From NCBI GenBank assembly GCA_043804925.1, contig JAZDIP010000022.1, forward strand, positions 124,001-188,000: a stretch of 64,000 nt of DNA, in the 5' to 3' direction. Each line of letters starts with the position of its first letter. Position 1 is the first letter of the stretch. The stretch is from ChocPot-Mid sp043804925. Lineage in GTDB: Bacteria; Bacteroidota; Ignavibacteria; Kapaibacteriales; UBA2268. This document shows, in pieces, positions 55,824 to 63,074 of the stretch. Made by a program: the position numbers and the translations under genes. Below the pieces are notes generated by a model that was given only the letters and a program-made list of their open reading frames with translations, had not been told where the DNA came from and did no database searches.

Positions 55824-56324
55824 TCATTTAATAAGCAATGGTTTCAGCTTATGTACAATTATTTCGATTGACGATAATCCGTCATCAATATCCTTAAAAA
55901 TATTTTTTGCCTGATGTTTTTGGTCAGGGAGTTTTGTCCTGACGTCATAAACATAAGCATTAATCAGAAGTTTTCCAGCACGAATATAAAAATTACCCGA
56001 AACAACTTTTTCGACATTCAGCGATGTAACGGCTTTCCACATATCAGTCGGATACTGTGGATTTGTTGGGTCGAGATTTAATTCGGCGAGTAAATCCTCG
56101 ATAGAATCCCCCGGAACAAGTTGAAATTGCTGCTGTTCGGCATCGAGAGCGAGAAGAGCTTTTTGCAAAGAATCCTGCAATTGATAGCACCAAATGTTTA
56201 AATCAATTTTACCTTCCTGATTTTGAAAGGGAAGTACTGCAATGCGTGTCTGTGAATTAATATTTGAAACAATTGCCAAATTAATTAAAACAGCAAAAGC
56301 AAAAAAAATAATGAGCTTTTTCAT
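55824..56324 (-). CDS. Exported protein with a CsgG/FlgO-like domain
   Basis: A signal peptide (LIIFFAFAVLINLAIVSNIN) is followed by RIAVLPFQNQEG, a strand-turn motif typical of CsgG, FlgO, LpoB or TolB-N-like periplasmic domains. LQKALLALDAEQQQFQLVPGDSI, VEKVVSGNFYIRAGKLLINAYVYD and a final helix follow. The protein is short (166 residues), so it is one such domain alone. It likely acts in the periplasm as an outer-membrane assembly or signalling partner. Function is unknown. Confidence 0.7.
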   Translation of the reverse strand: MKKLIIFFAFAVLINLAIVSNINSQTRIAVLPFQNQEGKIDLNIWCYQLQDSLQKALLALDAEQQQFQLVPGDSIEDLLAELNLDPTNPQYPTDMWKAVTSLNVEKVVSGNFYIRAGKLLINAYVYDVRTKLPDQKHQAKNIFKDIDDGLSSIEIIVHKLKPLLIK

Positions 56325-56362
56325 AACAAATCCTCTTAATTGAAAAACAAATCAAGACATAT

Positions 56363-56671
56363 TTATTTATTTATTTGAGTATCAACGAAAACTTTAATAT
56401 CGTTGAATGCTTCAATGATTTTCTTTTCCAATTCTATAGCTTTTTCCCAGTTTTCTTCTTTTGAACAACCCATTAGTTCAATACCTAATTGCGCAGTTTC
56501 GTCAAAACCAAACTGTAAGCAAGAACCTTTGATTGTATGACCAAATCTGTAAAGTTCTTTAGCATCCCGTTCTTTGAGAATAACAGGTAACTGTGTTTTA
56601 ATATCTTGTTGCCATGTTTCCAAAAATTCGGGTAACAGTTCAACAACGAAAGGGTCTTCGGGCATCTTCAT
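56363..56671 (-). CDS. Stand-alone histidine phosphotransfer (Hpt) domain protein
   Basis: The 102-residue helical-bundle protein carries LYRFGHTIKGSCLQFGFDETA, with the phospho-accepting His in the H-x-I-K-G-S motif. Hpt proteins shuttle phosphate between hybrid histidine kinases and response regulators in the cytoplasm. No kinase or receiver gene lies nearby, so its partners must be elsewhere. AGGAG precedes the start. It lies 38 bp upstream of the CsgG-like gene on the same strand. Confidence 0.88.
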   Translation of the reverse strand: MKMPEDPFVVELLPEFLETWQQDIKTQLPVILKERDAKELYRFGHTIKGSCLQFGFDETAQLGIELMGCSKEENWEKAIELEKKIIEAFNDIKVFVDTQINK

Positions 56672-56705
56672 AAATTTCTCCTCTTAATAAATAAAAAATG
56701 TTATT

Positions 56706-57098
56706 GAAAAAGCTATAAGCCGAATTCTGTCTTGGGTTGCCCCGAGGCAATAATTTATCTGGGAGCAATGTCGCCACTGCCCTCATGCAGCCTACCCGAA
56801 TACGTAGCTTAAAAAAGCATTGGACGGACAGTCCTCAGACGCATTCTTATTTGGCTTTGCTCCGCGTCGGGTTTACATAGCAAATCCGGTTACCTGGACT
56901 TCTGGTAAGCTCTTGCCTCACCTTTTCAACCTTACCTCCATGACTCCCGTTAGGGACGGATTGGCGGTATTCTTTCTGTTGCACTTTCCGTCAGCTCACC
57001 CTAAAGCTTACTGCCTTCGCGTTACGAAGCACGCTGTCCTGTGGAGTTCGGACTTTCCTCATTCCGATTAAAATCGAAACGCTATTGCCCGCTTTTCC
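56706..57098 (-). ncRNA. rnpB: RNase P RNA (bacterial type A)
   Basis: Read on the minus strand, the transcript starts GGAAAAGCGGGCAATAGC. It contains the universal GAGGAAAGTCCGAACTCCAC and the following ACAGGACAGCGTGC. Near the 3' end it has GGGCAACCCAAGACAGAATT and the terminal GGCTTATAG. The first bases (GAAAAGC) pair with the last (GCTTTTTC) to form P1, and GGCAATA pairs with TATTGCC for P2. Total length is about 393 nt. Ends are estimated from the P1 pairing. The RNA matures the 5' ends of tRNAs together with RnpA. Confidence 0.96.
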
Positions 57099-57199
57099 AA
57101 TAACAAAGTTTAATTATCAAATAACATTTTTCACAATTATTTTATTATAAGACAATATTAACAAATTTTTGTGATTAATCAAAATAAAACTTGTAATAT

Positions 57200-57228
57200 G
57201 TTATCTGTTATCTGTGTTCCGTTATCTG
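57200..57228 (-). repeat. GATAAC-type dispersed repeat
   Basis: GTTATCTG units and TTCCGTTATCTG are the reverse complement of the type of unit found inside the carB start (GATAACGGAA). It lies in the spacer between rnpB and the second MNT gene. Confidence 0.45.
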
Positions 57229-57256
57229 AGACTAATTGACTTGAGTCTCGGTTTTT
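57228..57256 (+). terminator. Terminator-like hairpin before the second MNT gene
   Basis: GAGACT (57228-57233) pairs with AGTCTC (57244-57249), followed by GGTTTTT. The stem is only 6-7 bp. No plus-strand gene ends just before it, so it may be incidental or regulatory. Confidence 0.3.
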
Positions 57257-57325
57257 ATAGAAATATCGGATTCACATCAAATTTTTATTTGATATTCTCG
57301 TTTATTTACAATATATTAGAATGAT

Positions 57326-57634
57326 ATGGAAATTTTAAACGAAATAAAGCAAGCTATTATAAGTATTGAACCTGAAGCGGAGGTTTATCTTTTTGGTTCA
57401 AGGGCGAGAGGAACACATAAGGATGATTCCGACTGGGATGTTTTGGTTTTACTACCCGGGAAAGTTAATTATTTAAGAAAGGAAAAAATTTGGAATGCCT
57501 TATATAATTTACAATATTTTAATGGAATTGCTCTAAGTATTGCAGTTAAAGAAAAAGATTTTTGGGATAACAACCAAATCTATCATCATACAGAATTTTA
57601 TAAAAATTTAACCAAAGAAATGGCAGCTTTATGA
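57326..57634 (+). CDS. MNT-type nucleotidyltransferase (second copy in the window)
   Basis: The 102-residue minimal nucleotidyltransferase has EVYLFGSRARGTHKDDSDWDVLVLL, the GSRARG and D-x-D catalytic layout. It lacks the long C-terminal part of larger KNTase proteins. The stop overlaps the HEPN gene start by 4 bp. It is probably the antitoxin or modifier of the HEPN partner. Its sequence differs clearly from the MNT at 6.9 kb, so this is not a recent duplicate. Confidence 0.85.
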   Translation: MEILNEIKQAIISIEPEAEVYLFGSRARGTHKDDSDWDVLVLLPGKVNYLRKEKIWNALYNLQYFNGIALSIAVKEKDFWDNNQIYHHTEFYKNLTKEMAAL

Positions 57635-58047
57635 TTGATACTAATGCAGATTTAATTAAGTATAGAATATCAAAAGCATATATGGTGCTTGAAGAAGTAG
57701 AAGTACTTTGTCAAAATAATTATTATAGTGCTGCAATCAGCAGGTTGTATTTTGCTTGTTTTCATGCAGTCATTGCCATTTTGACATTGTTAGGATATTC
57801 TGCTAAAACACATAAAGGAACAATGGTGTTGTTATATCAACATATCGTATCAAATGGAATACTCTCTCAGGAACAAAGTAAATTCTACAGTTCTTTATTT
57901 CAAGCAAGACATGAAAATGATTATGATGATTTTATCGAACCTGACTCAAGCACTTTGCCTGATTGGCAAATTAAAGCTAAAGAATTTATTGATACAATCA
58001 ACGACCATATTACCAATGAATTAAGTTCAAATGAAAACAAAGAATAA
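57631..58047 (+). CDS. HEPN-domain protein, partner of the MNT protein
   Basis: The 138-residue helical protein has YYSAAISRLYFACFHAVIAILT and FYSSLFQARHENDYDDF, the two helices of the PF05168-type HEPN fold. It lacks an evident RX4HXY motif. It belongs to the branch whose members may be inactive substrate-binding partners of the nucleotidyltransferase, so RNase activity is uncertain. Coupled to the upstream gene by a 4-bp overlap. Confidence 0.82.
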   Translation: MIDTNADLIKYRISKAYMVLEEVEVLCQNNYYSAAISRLYFACFHAVIAILTLLGYSAKTHKGTMVLLYQHIVSNGILSQEQSKFYSSLFQARHENDYDDFIEPDSSTLPDWQIKAKEFIDTINDHITNELSSNENKE

Positions 58048-58053
58048 TAATAA

Positions 58054-58776
58054 ATGATTTATAAAATAAAAATATTGACCTTTTTATTCTTGTATATTGT
58101 TTCAGGTTTTGAAGCAAAATCGCAGATTAAAGGAATCGAAACTCCTGATGAAAACAAAGACACTGTCTATACTTATATATCACCAAGACCTTTGATATAT
58201 AGCACAGAAGCGGAAGAGGAAGTGAACTCAGCTTGGGGTTTGGATTTGGTTTTTTCAGGCAACGGTTTCGGATTAGGACTTTTTTACCAGAAGAAATTCC
58301 TTAAGGATTGGTGCTTTTTCTCAAATTTGTATTTTTCCGGAGCCAGAAATACCGATGAGCTCGAGTTCTTTGATTATGATAAGCAAATATATTACATACC
58401 CGGAAAAGTCAACCGCCTTTACATGATACCTTTGACAATAGGCATACAAAAATATCTTTTCAAAGAAATACTTCACGACAATCTTCAGCCATTTGTTAAC
58501 TTAGGGATTGGTCCTTCTTTGATTATCTCTGCTCCATACCTCGATTACGAAAATAAATTTTTCAGCGCACTTGGAAATTCTGATTTGTTTGGGAGGTTTG
58601 GAGGTTTCGTTGGGATTGGTGCAAATGTCGGCTCAGGTGAAAAAGCTTTCATGTCCCTAAATATGAGATATTACTATATCCCATTCGGAAAAAACGGACT
58701 GGAAAGTGTGAAAGATAGCCCCTTAAAAGATTTTGGCGGATTATTCCTATCTCTCAGCTTGGGAGCAAAGCTTTAA
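58054..58776 (+). CDS. Exported protein, probable outer-membrane beta-barrel
   Basis: The signal peptide (IKILTFLFLYIVSGFEAKS-QI) is followed by strand-rich sequence: GLDLVFSGNGFGLGLFYQKKF, CFFSNLYFSGARN, PFVNLGIGPSLIIS and a final GGLFLSLSLGAKL. This is the shape of a small eight- to ten-stranded barrel like PorT or OmpW. Family not recognised. It lies 6 bp after the HEPN gene, but its function is unlikely to be linked. Confidence 0.65.
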   Translation: MIYKIKILTFLFLYIVSGFEAKSQIKGIETPDENKDTVYTYISPRPLIYSTEAEEEVNSAWGLDLVFSGNGFGLGLFYQKKFLKDWCFFSNLYFSGARNTDELEFFDYDKQIYYIPGKVNRLYMIPLTIGIQKYLFKEILHDNLQPFVNLGIGPSLIISAPYLDYENKFFSALGNSDLFGRFGGFVGIGANVGSGEKAFMSLNMRYYYIPFGKNGLESVKDSPLKDFGGLFLSLSLGAKL

Positions 58777-58857
58777 CTAATCATACCAATATAACCCAAA
58801 ATAATATTTCATAATTCCTGTAACTTTTTCATACTTCCTTACGTCTATTGGATTAGA

Positions 58858-58913
58858 AACTAATTTTATAGTTAATAAACTAATTTTTTAGTTGCATAAC
58901 TAAAAGATTAGTT
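58858..58913. promoter_or_regulatory. Three palindromic operators at 20-bp spacing in front of the BlaI-like repressor
   Basis: AACTAATTTTATAGTT (58858-58873), AACTAATTTTTTAGTT (58878-58893) and AACTAAAAGATTAGTT (58898-58913) share the form AACTAA-N4-TTAGTT. The last two are perfect palindromes and the first has one mismatch. Starts are exactly 20 bp apart, about two helical turns, so repressor dimers would sit on the same DNA face. A candidate promoter (TTG near 58892, TAAATTG near 58915) lies within the array. Confidence 0.75.
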
Positions 58914-58951
58914 GTAAATTGCAGAAAAATGATTAACAATAGGTAGTGAAT

Positions 58952-59350
58952 ATGACTGAATTAACAAAAGCGGAAGAAGAAATCATGCAGGTACTCTGGA
59001 AACTTGACAATGCATTCGTCAAGGATGTAATAGAGGTTCTACCAGAACCAAAACCTGCTTACAATACAGTTTCAACCATCATCAGAATACTCGAAAAGAA
59101 AGGTTTTGTTGAGCATGAGGCATTTGGCAAGACTCACAGGTATTTCCCTTCCGTTTCAAAAAAAGATTATACTAAGGTATTTCTGAAAGGATTTGTAAAC
59201 AATTATTTCAGCAATTCTTACAGGCAGATGGTTTCATTTTTCGCAAAAGAAAATAATCTAAGCATAAAGGAATTGGAAGAACTCCGAAAAATAATAGATG
59301 AACAAATGTCGGATAAAAGTTCAAAAACAAGAAAGAGGAAGGAAGGTTGA
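58952..59350 (+). CDS. BlaI/MecI/CopY-family transcriptional repressor
   Basis: The 132-residue winged-helix repressor has TKAEEEIMQVLWKLDNAFVKDV, AYNTVSTIIRILEKKGFVEHE and RTHRY-type YFPSVSKKDY, the standard BlaI layout with an N-terminal DNA-binding and C-terminal dimer domain. In studied systems the partner M56 protease triggers its cleavage and relief of repression. The ATG with AGGTAG upstream is chosen over a GTG two codons earlier. The gene is 1 bp from the M56 gene, and three operator palindromes lie 39-94 bp upstream, which suggests autoregulation. Confidence 0.92.
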   Translation: MTELTKAEEEIMQVLWKLDNAFVKDVIEVLPEPKPAYNTVSTIIRILEKKGFVEHEAFGKTHRYFPSVSKKDYTKVFLKGFVNNYFSNSYRQMVSFFAKENNLSIKELEELRKIIDEQMSDKSSKTRKRKEG

Positions 59351-59351
59351 T

Positions 59352-61376
59352 ATGTCATCATTCATAACTTATATGCTCGAATCTGCAATCTGCATCACGA
59401 TATTTTACTTGACATACAGATTGCTGTTTCACCGCGATACATTTTTCACTGTTAACAGGTTTTTCCTGATTATCACTCTGTTTTTGGCAATGCTTATTCC
59501 GGCATTTTCTGTTTCAACCGGGATCGAAAGTGAGGTCATGTATTACGGTACTATTCAAACGATAATAGTAACTGCGGATAATATTGAAAGAACTGTTGAA
59601 TCCGGTCTTAGCTCATGGGAAGTAGCCGCTATTATTTACCTGACAGGTTTGCTGATATTCACAATAAGGTTTTTGGTGCAGATGATACAATTAATAATAA
59701 TTATTCGTAAATGCGGAATAAATAAAATTCTTGGTTATAAAATCGTTTTCACTGAAGGCAAGTTTGCACCCTTCTCGTTTTTCAATATTATTTTCCTGAA
59801 CGAATCATTTATGTACAATGATGATACCGCACAAATACTCGCACATGAGAAAATACATATACAAAAAAAACATACTTATGATATAATCCTATTAGAAATT
59901 TTTACGATTATCCAATGGTTCAATCCTTTCATCTGGTTTTACAGAAACTCGATTCGCGACGTACATGAATACCAGGCAGATGAAGGAGTTGTAAGCAAAG
60001 GGTATGATAAAATAAATTACCAAAAGCTGATACTGAAACAGATCACCGGCGCCGAAGGGGTGAACAGCCCCGATCTGTTTCAGCCGGCTAATAATTTCAA
60101 TTATTCAACAATTAAACGGAGGATTATTATGTTAACAAAATCAAGAACTAAGAAAATGGCAATATTGAAATTCCTTTTGGTCTTACCGATGTCGGCGCTG
60201 TTAGTCTTAGCATTCTCATGCTCAGAATCCGGCTCCGGGAATAAAACCATATCCTATACATTAGAATATGAAGATGGAACAGAAACTGTAAAATATGACA
60301 CTCCGCCACAATTTCCAGGTGGTCACAAAGCACTATCTGAGTTTCTCAGAAACAACCAAAAAGTACCCGAAAAAATGGTTGAGGCAAAGACAGCAGGTAA
60401 AGTTACAGTTCGATTTAAAGTCAATACGGATGGGTCTCTTGAAAAAATAAGGGTTGCTCAGACTTTAAAAAAGGGTGGCAAGTGGTCTAAGGACAAACTC
60501 GGTTACGGTTGTGACGAAGAAGCTTTACGGCTTGTAAAAAGTATGCCTAAATGGAAACCGGCTGTATATAAAGGTAAACCGATTAAAATAACTCAATCCT
60601 TAATATTTTTCTTTGGGACAGAGGAGATGCAGAAAAACTGGAATGATTATTACAATGATGAGGCAAATTGGACTGCGTTTAAATTAACATCCGGCTCAAA
60701 GGAAGGAAATTTGGTTGATGTTCTGTTCGCGGGTGGACACATTAATATGGTAGAATACTTAAGTAAGAATCTGAAATACCCAGAAGAAGCAAGAAAAAAA
60801 GGAGTCGAAGGTACTGTTATCGTTGCTTTCAAAATAGGGAATGATGGAAAAGTTTCTGAAGCAAAGGTTGTCCAAAGTATAGGTTATGGCTGTGATGAGG
60901 AAGCCGTCAGGGTTGTTTCAAAAATTCCAAACTGGGAAATTAAAAATAAAGTTTCAGATGATTTTAAATGCGAAATGAAAATACCGATAAAATTTAAACT
61001 TCAGGATAAAGGTAGTTCGGGTGAACACATTAATGCAGTGAAAGTACAGTTTGTTCCTCAAAAGGCAAACGAATATATTGAAATTGACCAAATGCCAAAG
61101 ATGGATGTCAATACATATATAGCAAACTTCAAGTATCCCGAAGAAGCAAGAAAAAAAGGAATTACAGGGACTGTATATGTCAGGGCATTAGTCGGAACAG
61201 ACGGTAAAGTTAAAGAAACAAAAATTGAATCAAGCGAAAACGACATTTTGTCTGAAGCGGCTGTCAAAGCCATTGAATCAACTGTATTTGAACCTGCAAT
61301 GGACAAAGGCAAAAAAGTTCAAGCATGGGTAACAATACCGGTGAAATTTCAGTTGGGGGAGAAAAAAGATAAATAA
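59352..61376 (+). CDS. BlaR1-like M56 metallopeptidase fused to three TonB C-terminal domains
   Basis: The ATG after AGGAAGG gives 674 residues. Three N-terminal membrane helices come first. The zinc-metallopeptidase motif HEKIH (residues 165-169) follows, with HEYQADEGV downstream, then a fourth membrane helix (ILKFLLVLPMSALLVLAFSC, near 270-290). The extracytoplasmic part holds three TonB-C-like modules, each with a GTV- or GKV-type strand, a DG turn and a [GP]CDEEA- or LSEAA-type helix. Two contain YPEEARKKG. Instead of a penicillin-binding sensor, TonB modules occupy the sensory position. Stimulus unknown. It is adjacent to blaI. Confidence 0.9.
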   Translation: MSSFITYMLESAICITIFYLTYRLLFHRDTFFTVNRFFLIITLFLAMLIPAFSVSTGIESEVMYYGTIQTIIVTADNIERTVESGLSSWEVAAIIYLTGLLIFTIRFLVQMIQLIIIIRKCGINKILGYKIVFTEGKFAPFSFFNIIFLNESFMYNDDTAQILAHEKIHIQKKHTYDIILLEIFTIIQWFNPFIWFYRNSIRDVHEYQADEGVVSKGYDKINYQKLILKQITGAEGVNSPDLFQPANNFNYSTIKRRIIMLTKSRTKKMAILKFLLVLPMSALLVLAFSCSESGSGNKTISYTLEYEDGTETVKYDTPPQFPGGHKALSEFLRNNQKVPEKMVEAKTAGKVTVRFKVNTDGSLEKIRVAQTLKKGGKWSKDKLGYGCDEEALRLVKSMPKWKPAVYKGKPIKITQSLIFFFGTEEMQKNWNDYYNDEANWTAFKLTSGSKEGNLVDVLFAGGHINMVEYLSKNLKYPEEARKKGVEGTVIVAFKIGNDGKVSEAKVVQSIGYGCDEEAVRVVSKIPNWEIKNKVSDDFKCEMKIPIKFKLQDKGSSGEHINAVKVQFVPQKANEYIEIDQMPKMDVNTYIANFKYPEEARKKGITGTVYVRALVGTDGKVKETKIESSENDILSEAAVKAIESTVFEPAMDKGKKVQAWVTIPVKFQLGEKKDK

Positions 61377-61384
61377 AAAATGTG

Positions 61385-61478
61385 GGGGTAGGTTCAAAAC
61401 CTGCCCAATTTATAAAAAAATTGTCAACCTGAGCAGTCGAAGAATGTCATTCTGAACGAAGTGAAGAGTTTTTTTAAT
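61385..61478. repeat. Dispersed intergenic repeats after the M56-TonB gene
   Basis: GGGTAGGTTCAAAACCTGCCC forms an almost perfect inverted repeat and recurs as AGGCTCAAAACCTGCCC near 62998. Immediately after comes GTCATTCTGAACGAAGTGAAG, a widespread intergenic repeat type. No reading frame is present. Confidence 0.6.
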
Positions 61479-61555
61479 TTCAATACATAAGTTGTCTGAA
61501 TGAAAAAAAGAAATTTCCGAAAAATTATAAATAATAATTTCCCTCTTGAGTAATG

Positions 61556-61569
61556 GTAGTGTATACTAC
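61556..61569. promoter_or_regulatory. Short palindrome upstream of padR
   Basis: GTAGTGTATACTAC has 5-bp arms around GTAT and lies 51 bp before the larger padR inverted repeat. The GTAGT/ACTAC arms share the TACTA core with that repeat, so it may be a second regulator site. Confidence 0.35.
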
Positions 61570-61606
61570 TGTTTTAAAACTTCCTTAACAATCTTACTAT
61601 AAAAAA

Positions 61607-61658
61607 TACTATGTCTATAAAAATACCTTGACAGACATAGTAATTTTTATTATATTTG
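61607..61658 (+). promoter_or_regulatory. padR promoter overlapped by an inverted-repeat operator
   Basis: Perfect 10-bp arms TACTATGTCT (61607-61616) and AGACATAGTA (61633-61642) contain the ATGT/ACAT elements common to PadR operators. TTGACA at 61628-61633 and TATATTTG at 61651-61658 are 17 bp apart. This fits both the classical -35/-10 pattern and the TAnnTTTG -7 element of Bacteroidota. The right arm begins within the -35 hexamer and fills the spacer, so binding should block RNA polymerase. Confidence 0.7.
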
Positions 61659-61694
61659 TTTTGTTGTTTGTTTAACATTAGAAAAAAGACGTTT

Positions 61695-62015
61695 ATGACT
61701 ATAAATTCGGATTTAATCAGAGGTCATATTGACACAGTAATATTAAACTTATTAGCTAAGGGTGATAAGTACGGTTATGAAATCTCCAAAATCATTAATT
61801 TTCAAACAGGAGGAGAATATGAAATCAATGAAGCGACTTTGTATTCAAGTTTAAAGCGGCTTGAAAGGGTTCAATCAATTATCTCCTATTGGGGTGATGA
61901 AACTCAGGGAGGAAGAAGAAAATATTATAAAATTACCGATGATGGTAAAAATGTATTAATCCAAAACAAACTCAATTGGGAATTTACGAAAAAAATTATT
62001 TCAAAACTTATATAA
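61695..62015 (+). CDS. PadR-family transcriptional regulator
   Basis: The start is the ATG giving 106 residues (TINSDLIRGHIDTVILNLLA). An upstream in-frame start would extend over the untranslated leader. Features are KGDKYGYEISKIINFQTGGEY (helix-turn-helix start), NEATLYSSLKRLERV (recognition helix), the wing YWGDETQGGRRKYYKITDDG and a final helix. It lies 12 bp before the HAAS-like/pentapeptide gene, the usual pairing of PadR regulators with HAAS-domain proteins. Probably autoregulated through the inverted repeat upstream. Confidence 0.92.
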   Translation: MTINSDLIRGHIDTVILNLLAKGDKYGYEISKIINFQTGGEYEINEATLYSSLKRLERVQSIISYWGDETQGGRRKYYKITDDGKNVLIQNKLNWEFTKKIISKLI

Positions 62016-62027
62016 AAAGGTAAAATT

Positions 62028-62963
62028 ATGAACGACAAAATAAAATCACATTTAGAGAAAGTATTTGGTACTTACCCGGATTTGAATAGCGTAAAAGAAT
62101 TAAAAGAAGAACTATATTCGGATTTGCAGGAGCGGTACAGTGAACTCAAAGCTGATGGCAAAGATGATGAAACAGCTTTTAAGATGACAATAGACAGTAT
62201 TGGAGACATTGAGATGACTCTCAAGGAAATAGCTAATTTATCAGACTCAATGGAGGAGGAAGTACTTGCAGATTTCAGTGCAAGCAATTTACCAAAAAGC
62301 GACTTTGCGGGTGTAACGGCAAATGAAGGGCAATTTAATGCGAGTAACCTTAAGGAAAGCGACTTTGCCGGAGTAACCGTACATAATGGAAAATTTATTG
62401 CAAGTGCTTTGCGTGGCGCTGACTTTTCAGGGGCTGATCTGACCGGTAGCATTTTTAAGGTAAGTGATTTGCGGGAAGCCAATTTTGACAAGGCAAATCT
62501 AACAGACTGCAACTTTACGACTCTTGATTTAGCAGATGCGAGCTTCAATCAATCTAACCTTTTACGTACTAATTTCGACAAATCGGGGTTTGATGGAGCA
62601 AAATTTATTGAAGTTAATTTTAACAACTCTAAGCTAATTATGTGTGACCTTAGAAAAACAAGATTCGAAAGGTGTACCTTCAAAGGTGTTGACTTCAAAT
62701 ATTCCGACCTGCGGAGACAGTGCCTGGACGGACTGACTTTTATCAATGTCAAGTTTGATGGAGCAGGACTTAACGACGTTTCTTTTAAGGGTGCGACACT
62801 TAAAAATGTATCGTTCCGTTCGCTATTTGCTTTGACAAATAGATATTACAAAGCACTCGGAACAATCAGCTTTGAAGCTACTAAAATGGATAAACTTACA
62901 TACAATTTACTCAAGGGTTTAAATGCTAATCTCAGTAATGTAACGATATTGGATAAATTCTGA
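62028..62963 (+). CDS. HAAS-like N-terminal domain fused to pentapeptide repeats
   Basis: Residues 1-75 (LEKVFGTYPDLNSVKELKEE, LYSDLQERYSELKADGKDDE, AFKMTIDSIGDIEMTLKEI) match the helical HAAS/DUF1700 type that normally couples to PadR partners. From about residue 80 to 275 the chain is a pentapeptide-repeat solenoid of A(D/N)LXX/F type (NLKESDFAGVTVHNGKF, ADLTGSIFKVSDLREANF, ANLTDCNFTTLDLADASF). It has no membrane helix, unlike most HAAS proteins. The predicted right-handed quadrilateral helix could bind DNA-mimic-type partners or proteins. Function unknown. Confidence 0.85.
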   Translation: MNDKIKSHLEKVFGTYPDLNSVKELKEELYSDLQERYSELKADGKDDETAFKMTIDSIGDIEMTLKEIANLSDSMEEEVLADFSASNLPKSDFAGVTANEGQFNASNLKESDFAGVTVHNGKFIASALRGADFSGADLTGSIFKVSDLREANFDKANLTDCNFTTLDLADASFNQSNLLRTNFDKSGFDGAKFIEVNFNNSKLIMCDLRKTRFERCTFKGVDFKYSDLRRQCLDGLTFINVKFDGAGLNDVSFKGATLKNVSFRSLFALTNRYYKALGTISFEATKMDKLTYNLLKGLNANLSNVTILDKF

Positions 62964-62993
62964 AGAAACTTAATAATATTTTTTAAAAAAGAG

Positions 62994-63018
62994 GGGAAGG
63001 CTCAAAACCTGCCCTACT
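62994..63018 (+). repeat. Second copy of the CTCAAAACCTGCCC repeat
   Basis: GGAAGGCTCAAAACCTGCCC repeats the element found after the M56-TonB gene (GGTTCAAAACCTGCCC). The inverted-repeat arm is partly decayed here. Confidence 0.5.
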
Positions 63019-63074
63019 GTAACATTCTAACAATTAATTTCGTATTTTAGAAAAAATTGTTGCTGAGAATTATT

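Noticed and set aside
56820..57071. Plus-strand open frame of 83 codons
   Set aside because: It is antisense to RNase P RNA, whose conserved motifs and pairing explain the sequence fully.
58858..58913. CRISPR-like array
   Set aside because: Units are palindromic 16-mers with 4-bp gaps in front of a repressor gene, which is an operator array and not repeats with spacers.
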